Shown here: in pieces, positions 60,602 to 64,000 of the stretch
Layout: each line of letters opens with the position of its first letter
Position numbering within the stretch: the first letter of the stretch is position 1
NCBI GenBank assembly: GCA_900313235.1
Contig: OMQN01000004.1
Coordinates: forward strand, 1 to 64,000
Source of the DNA: an uncultured Prevotellaceae bacterium
Lineage (GTDB): Bacteria > Bacteroidota > Bacteroidia > Bacteroidales > Bacteroidaceae
Length of the DNA stretch: 64,000 nucleotides
Direction: 5' to 3'
The notes under the pieces: model-generated
Told to the model about the DNA's origin: nothing
The model's database searches: none
Seen by the model: the letters and a program-made list of their open reading frames with translations, nothing else
Made by a program: the position numbers and the translations under genes

Positions 60602-61054
60602 ATGAATAAACAAAACGACATTCAATTATCAGAGCACTTTTCTTTAAGTGAGTTCACCAAGAGTATCACTGCCGAGCGCCTCGGCATCAATAACAAGCCT
60701 GGCTATGAGCAGGTGCTCGCCATGAGGAATCTGTGTCGCGAAGTCCTGGAGCCCCTGCGCCAGCACTACGGCCAACCCATCCGCATCACCAGCGGCTACC
60801 GCTGCGAGGAGCTGAACCGGGCGGTGGGTGGCGTGGGACGCTCGCAGCACATGCTGGGCGAGGCTGCCGACCTCTCCGTGCCCAACGAGCAGGTGGCTCG
60901 CGACTGGTTCCAGTGGATCGTCCGCAACACGAACTTCGACCAGCTGCTCTTCGAGCACAGCAGTCGCATGCGCAACCGATGGCTGCACCTCTCGTGCCGG
61001 TGGGACCGCAAGCGCAACCGCCACCAGGCCATCTTTAATTACCGTGTACCCTGA
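60602..61054 (+). CDS. M15-family (VanY/endolysin-like) zinc peptidase
   Basis: 150-residue protein of the M15A/M15_3 type: LSEHFSLSEFTKSITAERLG, ITSGYRCEELNRAVGGVGRS, the metal motif SQHMLGEAADLSV (His and Asp) and a later WLHLS His. These enzymes cut the peptide stems of peptidoglycan. No signal peptide is visible, as in phage-type endolysins, so release by a holin-like route or lysis is implied. It follows the VirE-like gene by 121 nt. In related Bacteroidales cassettes an amidase often takes this position. Confidence 0.88.
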   Translation: MNKQNDIQLSEHFSLSEFTKSITAERLGINNKPGYEQVLAMRNLCREVLEPLRQHYGQPIRITSGYRCEELNRAVGGVGRSQHMLGEAADLSVPNEQVARDWFQWIVRNTNFDQLLFEHSSRMRNRWLHLSCRWDRKRNRHQAIFNYRVP

Positions 61055-61072
61055 TTATTAAACAAAAACCTG

Positions 61073-61162
61073 AAAAACCCCTTGAAGAGAAAGGAGACTC
61101 TAACGAGTCCTTTCTCATCAAGGAAAAACCACGGTTCTTCGAACCTAAAAAACAGGCTGCGC
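61073..61162. repeat. Palindromic intergenic element, copy A
   Basis: Outer stem CCTTGA...TCAAGG (61080-61123) encloses GAGAAAGGA/TCCTTTCTC and CTC-TAAC-GAG. A second small hairpin GGTTC-TTC-GAACC (61133-61145) and AAAAAACAGGCTGCGC follow. Copies B (62251-62412) and C (62538-62578) share these parts. Confidence 0.85.
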
Positions 61163-61560
61163 ATTGCAATATCAACATATAATTGCCATTAATCGATCAT
61201 ATAATTTATCATTAATAATTAATGAGAATTAATGGATAATTTGTGGAATTCGCAAGGCCACACTTTGACCTTTAGGTAAAAGAATTAATGTTTGAAAATT
61301 CTAGTGGACTTTTTTCTTGGTTTTTCTTTTGGCCTGGTTGGAATCCCCTTGGGGGTGGATGGTGGGGCTGTGGGGTTTGGCAGTGAGCTGGCTCACTAGG
61401 CAAAGCAAACAGACACGGCATCAGAGACGTAGTCTCGACCAGGACAAAAGGGTTTTTATGGTTTTTGTAAATGAGAATATCTGCGAAATCTGCGGCATCT
61501 GCGAGAGATAGAAAGTAATACAGCTGATACGGGAACGAGACAGCTGTAGTAGCACCACAG
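61163..61560. other. Gene-free stretch with small hairpins
   Basis: No credible ORF. It has AGTGAGC-TG-GCTCACT (61382-61397), GAGAC-GTA-GTCTC (61424-61436) and a 9-bp repeat ATCTGCGNN (61479-61505). Confidence 0.7.
61479..61505. repeat. 9-bp tandem repeat ATCTGCGNN, three units
   Basis: ATCTGCGAA, ATCTGCGGC, ATCTGCGAG. Confidence 0.85.
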
Positions 61561-61598
61561 ATACAGCTAATACAGACGCGTATTAGCTGTATTTTTTT
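61561..61598 (+). terminator. Strong rho-independent terminator upstream of the HU gene
   Basis: Perfect 13-bp stem ATACAGCTAATAC (61561-61573) with GTATTAGCTGTAT (61580-61592), loop AGACGC, then T-run. The right arm is repeated once more after it (61600-61613). Confidence 0.88.
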
Positions 61599-61655
61599 GC
61601 GTATTAGCTGTATTTCCGTATTCACATTATTTAACGTGACGCCGTGGGGGAAAAC

Positions 61656-61687
61656 CTTGGAATCCGGGCTAAAATGTAGTACCTTTG
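61656..61687 (+). promoter_or_regulatory. Promoter for the HU-family gene
   Basis: CTTG 61656-61659, 20-nt spacer, TACCTTTG 61680-61687. Confidence 0.82.
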
Positions 61688-61714
61688 TAGTGTTGAAAGT
61701 CGACAATCAGCACA

Positions 61715-61749
61715 AAAGCTAAAGGCTAAAGGCTAGCGGCCAAAAGCCA
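61715..61749. repeat. 7-bp-period repeat (AAGGCTA/AAAGCCA), five units
   Basis: AAAGCTA, AAGGCTA, AAGGCTA, GCGGCCA, AAAGCCA, just before the HU gene. Confidence 0.8.
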
Positions 61750-61776
61750 CATTATTAACTAAAAATTCAAATCATT

Positions 61777-62197
61777 ATGAGTGTATTATTCAGATTGCAT
61801 CAGGATCAGAGTCATGGAACCGCCCGTAGCGGCAAGTGGTATGCCCGTGCCGTACCCATCGGCGTCATCAACACCCGTGGCCTGGCAGAGATTATCCAGC
61901 GTAACTGTACCGTGAAGCGCTCGGACCGAGGAGCTGGTGGAGGTCATGAAGGACCAGATGCAGGACTCCAAGCGTGTGAAGCTCGACGGCTTCGGCTCGT
62001 TCAAAATCGGTCTGAACTGTCGCGGTGCCCGTTCTGCCAAGGCGTTCACCATCACCGACAACATCGAGGGCATGCACGTGGTGTTCACCCCCGAGCGTAG
62101 CCACGACCAGGCTGGCAACCGCACCAAGCAGTTCCTGCAGGGCGTGAAGGTCGAGGAGCTGCCTGAGAACAAGGTCAGCAAGGAGGACGGGGAGTGA
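61777..62197 (+). pseudogene. HU-family DNA-binding protein, interrupted by a frameshift
   Basis: From ATG 61777 the first 50 residues (MSVLFRLHQDQ..., GKWYARAVPIGVINTRGLAE, IIQRNCTVKRSD) match the N-terminus of Bacteroidetes HU-like proteins. The frame then turns to nonsense. One frame over, VEVMKDQMQDSKRVKLDGFG and SFKIGLNCRGARSAKAF continue the same family to TGA 62197. The change of frame is at about 61921-61932 (one extra nucleotide, or two lost). The fused product would be about 139 residues, the normal size. HU-family proteins bend and wrap DNA. Either the gene is broken or the base is a sequencing error; a good promoter and terminator-like stem are still present. Confidence 0.82.
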
Positions 62198-62198
62198 G

Positions 62199-62236
62199 CC
62201 TCCCCCCAACCCCCTCCTAAAAGAGGGGGCTTTCCA
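62199..62236. repeat. C/G-rich dispersed repeat with hairpin, after the HU gene
   Basis: CCTCCCCCCAACCCCCTCC type sequence with stem CCCCCTC (62210-62216) and GAGGGGG (62223-62229). Related to 63940-63979 (reverse complement) and to part of the RlpA-like gene. Confidence 0.7.
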
Positions 62237-62250
62237 AAACAAAAACAATG

Positions 62251-62412
62251 AAAACCCCTTGACGAGAAAGGAGACTCTAATGAGTCCTCATGCCATCAGC
62301 GCCCAGCCTGCTTGCGAGCGAGCTCACAGCAGTCTAACGCTGAAACCATGCCCCCTGCGGGGACTCCTTTCTCATCAAGGAAAAACCACGGACCTTGCGG
62401 TCCTAAAAAACA
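62251..62412. repeat. Palindromic intergenic element, copy B, split by about 75 nt
   Basis: Same left arm (CCCTTGACGAGAAAGGAGACTC) and right arm (ACTCCTTTCTCATCAAGG) as copy A, separated by extra sequence. The small hairpin is GGACC-TTGC-GGTCC, with both stem sides changed relative to copy A. Confidence 0.82.
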
Positions 62413-62426
62413 AAGTCAGTGAGAAA

Positions 62427-62453
62427 ATCTGCGTCATCTGCGTTATCTGCGAG
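62427..62453. repeat. 9-bp tandem repeat ATCTGCGNN, three units
   Basis: ATCTGCGTC, ATCTGCGTT, ATCTGCGAG. Confidence 0.85.
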
Positions 62454-62508
62454 AGAATAACTACTCACGCGAGAAGTCAATATCTCCCAGAGCCATGTTT
62501 TTCAATTT

Positions 62509-62578
62509 CTCGCAGATTGCGCGGATCTCGCAGATAGGCGCAGCCTGTTTTTTGAGGTTCGAAGAACCGGGGTTTTTC
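62509..62578. repeat. Inverted copies: 9-bp repeat and palindromic element copy C
   Basis: CTCGCAGAT-TGCGCGGAT-CTCGCAGAT (62509-62535) is the reverse of the ATCTGCG unit. 62538-62578 is the reverse of the right part of copy A (GCGCAGCCTGTTTTTT, GGTTC-GAA-GAACC). Confidence 0.8.
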
Positions 62579-62748
62579 TTTTCGAAAGTTTGACATCCAT
62601 AGGATGGTTCTGAGGTCGGCAAGCAGATGATGGAAGCTGGCTTCCAATCAGATGATGGACGAGAACAGAACGTGGGTACAAAGTACCAAACTTTAGAAAA
62701 GGGTTTTCAAGGTTTTGGTTCAAAAACAACAAAGAATTGTATTTAGCT

Positions 62749-62844
62749 ATGAAGAACAAGGAATTTTGGAAGACGGTGATTCAGGTCATCGTGACGGTGC
62801 TGACGGCACTGACCACCACACTAGGAGTATCCAGCTGTATGTAA
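62749..62844 (+). CDS. Smalltalk family small protein
   Basis: A 31-codon gene: MKNKEFWKTVIQVIVTVLTA then LTTTLGVSSCM. It matches the Bacteroidales 'smalltalk protein' pattern (short basic start, Trp, a hydrophobic helix with threonines, and a conserved C-terminal Gly-Val-x-Ser-Cys-Met). Function is unknown. These genes are typically found beside HU-like, VirE-like and amidase genes, and all three classes (with an M15 peptidase in the lytic-enzyme slot) are here. It is followed within 6 nt by a very stable terminator. Confidence 0.9.
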   Translation: MKNKEFWKTVIQVIVTVLTALTTTLGVSSCM

Positions 62845-62849
62845 CATTT

Positions 62850-62889
62850 ACCCCCCGAGAGTTTTGAGTAACTCTCGGGGGGTATTTTC
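62850..62889 (+). terminator. Terminator after the smalltalk gene
   Basis: Perfect 14-bp stem ACCCCCCGAGAGTT (62850-62863) with AACTCTCGGGGGGT (62870-62883), then ATTTTC. Confidence 0.95.
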
Positions 62890-63055
62890 ATGAGGCAGAC
62901 ATGGGACATTTTCCTTTTACACATCGAGCAACTCGTCGTCCCACTTCATCTTGCCTTCCTATGTTCCAATTCGGACAAAAACTGGCGGGTTGGTGCGGTT
63001 TTGTCGCATGGGGGGCGACGTGTCGCAACAAGTGCATGAAGAAATGAGAGAATAA

Positions 63056-63087
63056 CTTGGAGGCGAGTGAAAAACGTACTATCTTTG
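63056..63087 (+). promoter_or_regulatory. Orphan promoter
   Basis: CTTG 63056-63059, 20-nt spacer, TATCTTTG 63080-63087. No ORF of credible size follows on this strand. Confidence 0.78.
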
Positions 63088-63093
63088 CTTTCA

Positions 63094-63291
63094 CAAAAGC
63101 GAGAACAGGCTGCACCTCAGCAAAGAGCGAGCTCTCTGCATTCGGTTTGCACTGTCCTTATCATCAGAAACAAGAACAAAGAGTTGTAAGTTTTTTCATA
63201 AGCATTGTTTTAATTGGTTAGTAGATTCTTCATACAAAGTTTTAAGTTAGGCACTAAGGGCTCGCAGTGATTGCGAGCCCTTAGTGCTTTT
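63094..63291 (+). ncRNA. Candidate small RNA (about 200 nt)
   Basis: Bounded by a consensus promoter (63056-63087) and a perfect 16-bp terminator stem (63251-63287) with a T-run. The interval holds no convincing ORF. No known RNA family was recognised. Alternatively this could be a decayed gene between surviving signals. Confidence 0.5.
63251..63291 (+). terminator. Very strong terminator hairpin
   Basis: Perfect 16-bp stem: 63251-63266 pairs with 63272-63287, loop GTGAT, then TTTT. It may also serve the convergent RlpA-like gene, whose stop is 24 nt away. Confidence 0.9.
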
Positions 63292-63314
63292 AGAACGGTA
63301 ATGCGCTCTGGCTG

Positions 63315-63932
63315 CTACTTGTTAGGCTTTTTGCCTTTCTGCTGAACTTTCTGCGGTGTCTTGTGCTGCGACTTAGGCAGTGCCTGCTGCTGTTCCTTCA
63401 ACTGGTCATCCTTCATGTCTTTCCATAGAGGATGCAGCGCAGGTGCACCATCGTTGGTCTCCAATTCCAAATCAGGAATCTCTATCTCGTCCGTAGGCAG
63501 GAAGGGAACGACAAAGGCATTGGCCTTTGATACGAACACGGTGGCAATACCCTGTCCAATGATGTCGAGCTCCTTTGCAGCACGCCACGACAGATCGATG
63601 ATTCGGCCACGCACATAGGGGCCGCGGTCTATCACACGGACAATGACACTACGGCTGTTAACAGGATTATAGACTCGCAACATGGTGCCAAAGGGATAGC
63701 TCCTGTGCGCACACGTCAGACTGTCTGGGTGCAAACGCTCACCGCTGGCGGTCTTACGCCCATTGAAGTGCCTGGCATAAAACGAGGCCTTACCCTTTTG
63801 CAGAGATTGAGCAGAAGCCTCTCCCCAGTGTCCACCCAACAGAGGGGGTACAAAAAAGAGTATGCCAACAACAAGCACACAATAAAAACATACTGCGTGC
63901 CTGCTGTTGGCATATCTTTTATTATTCTTCAT
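63315..63932 (-). CDS. RlpA-like septal-ring / double-psi beta-barrel lipoprotein-type hydrolase
   Basis: 205-residue exported protein. A signal sequence ([18 protein letters not shown]) precedes a DPBB domain (about residues 46-140: [60 protein letters not shown]) and a basic, glutamine-rich tail ending KGKKPNK. The conserved Asp in DRGPY and the GRIIDLS motif fit RlpA-type lytic transglycosylases, which cut glycan strands lacking stem peptides. No SPOR domain is present. The signal-peptide stretch [13 protein letters not shown] is encoded by DNA resembling the C/G-rich dispersed repeat at 62199 and 63940. Upstream sequence continues into that repeat near the window end. Confidence 0.88.
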   Translation of the reverse strand: MKNNKRYANSRHAVCFYCVLVVGILFFVPPLLGGHWGEASAQSLQKGKASFYARHFNGRKTASGERLHPDSLTCAHRSYPFGTMLRVYNPVNSRSVIVRVIDRGPYVRGRIIDLSWRAAKELDIIGQGIATVFVSKANAFVVPFLPTDEIEIPDLELETNDGAPALHPLWKDMKDDQLKEQQQALPKSQHKTPQKVQQKGKKPNK

Positions 63933-63939
63933 TCTTCTC

Positions 63940-63979
63940 CATAGCCCCTCCCTCCGCGGGGAGGGGTTGGGGTGGGCAT
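63940..63979. repeat. C/G-rich dispersed repeat with hairpin at the right end
   Basis: CCCCTCC-CTCCGCGG-GGAGGGG hairpin followed by TTGGGGTGGGC; reverse-complement relative of 62199-62236. Confidence 0.75.
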
Positions 63980-64000
63980 TATACTATTCCCTGTGCCAGC

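Noticed and set aside
61272..61706. 144-codon minus-strand frame in the gene-free stretch before HU
   Set aside because: Crosses a strong terminator and the ATCTGCG repeat; composition and lack of motifs indicate a chance ORF.
62888..63115. 75-codon minus-strand frame
   Set aside because: Overlaps the orphan promoter and a terminator; no recognisable sequence.

Overview
The window is chromosomal DNA of a Bacteroidales bacterium, most likely Prevotella or a close relative. The evidence is the recurring Bacteroidetes promoter pattern (TTTG, about 20 nt, TAnnTTTG), type V (FimA/Mfa1-like) fimbrial lipoproteins, a BspA-like leucine-rich-repeat protein, T9SS-type C-terminal sorting tails, a DUF4254 / glycosyltransferase-9 pair, and a 31-codon gene of the 'smalltalk' type. 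No rRNA, tRNA or CRISPR array was seen.

Region 1 (1-23.4 kb) is mostly housekeeping. It runs: 3' end of speA, argB, an ECF sigma factor with a membrane-anchored probable anti-sigma partner, a BspA-like surface protein, and a small lipoprotein. After a 670-nt repeat field comes a leftward efp-GT2-radC unit. A rightward unit follows with rpmH, a PASTA protein, rluD, ddl, an acyltransferase and a lipoprotein. Next are a leftward DUF4254-GT9-rubredoxin unit, a rightward unit of a second pseudouridine synthase, a Dabb protein and an SF1 helicase, then a GNAT protein and a leftward XRE-cupin regulator with an AMP-forming acyl-CoA synthetase. rpmH and rubredoxin are short genes that length cut-offs easily miss.

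Region 2 (23.7-57.6 kb) is the most remarkable part: one rightward gene cluster. It begins with an outer-membrane DUF3575/OmpA-like protein, two Mfa1-like subunits, an Mfa2/FimB-like anchor and two accessory fimbrillin lipoproteins. It continues with two giant genes (about 3,900 and 3,780 codons) whose products are built largely of VYGGG/VFGGG-type repeats, and ends with a translationally coupled thioredoxin-fold protein. The first giant ends in a T9SS-type tail; the second does not. The giants sit where a large tip adhesin would be expected in a type V fimbrial operon, so I propose they are fimbria-associated beta-solenoid adhesins. Between them lies a REP-associated tyrosine transposase (RAYT) gene flanked by short palindromes with loop TTCAC. 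Copies of the same palindrome lie in frame inside the first giant gene, encoding a V-P-S-G-S-P-A-like heptapeptide. Palindromes of the same geometry and codon phase also occur in argB, the helicase gene and the fimbrial anchor gene.

Region 3 (57.7-64 kb) holds a WYL regulator, a 32-codon hydrophobic ORF, a frameshifted XRE gene, a VirE-like ATPase, an M15 peptidase, a frameshifted HU-family gene, the smalltalk gene, a probable small RNA and an RlpA-like protein, embedded in palindromic and short-period repeats. It resembles the VirE/HU/smalltalk/cell-wall-hydrolase cassettes of Bacteroidales, partly decayed.

A further genome-wide signature is degenerate repeats with a 7-bp period at many gene junctions (GCYAAYA-like, AGAGTGA-like, ATTGANA-like), often overlapping stop and start codons, plus 9-, 12-, 22- and 39-bp arrays elsewhere.
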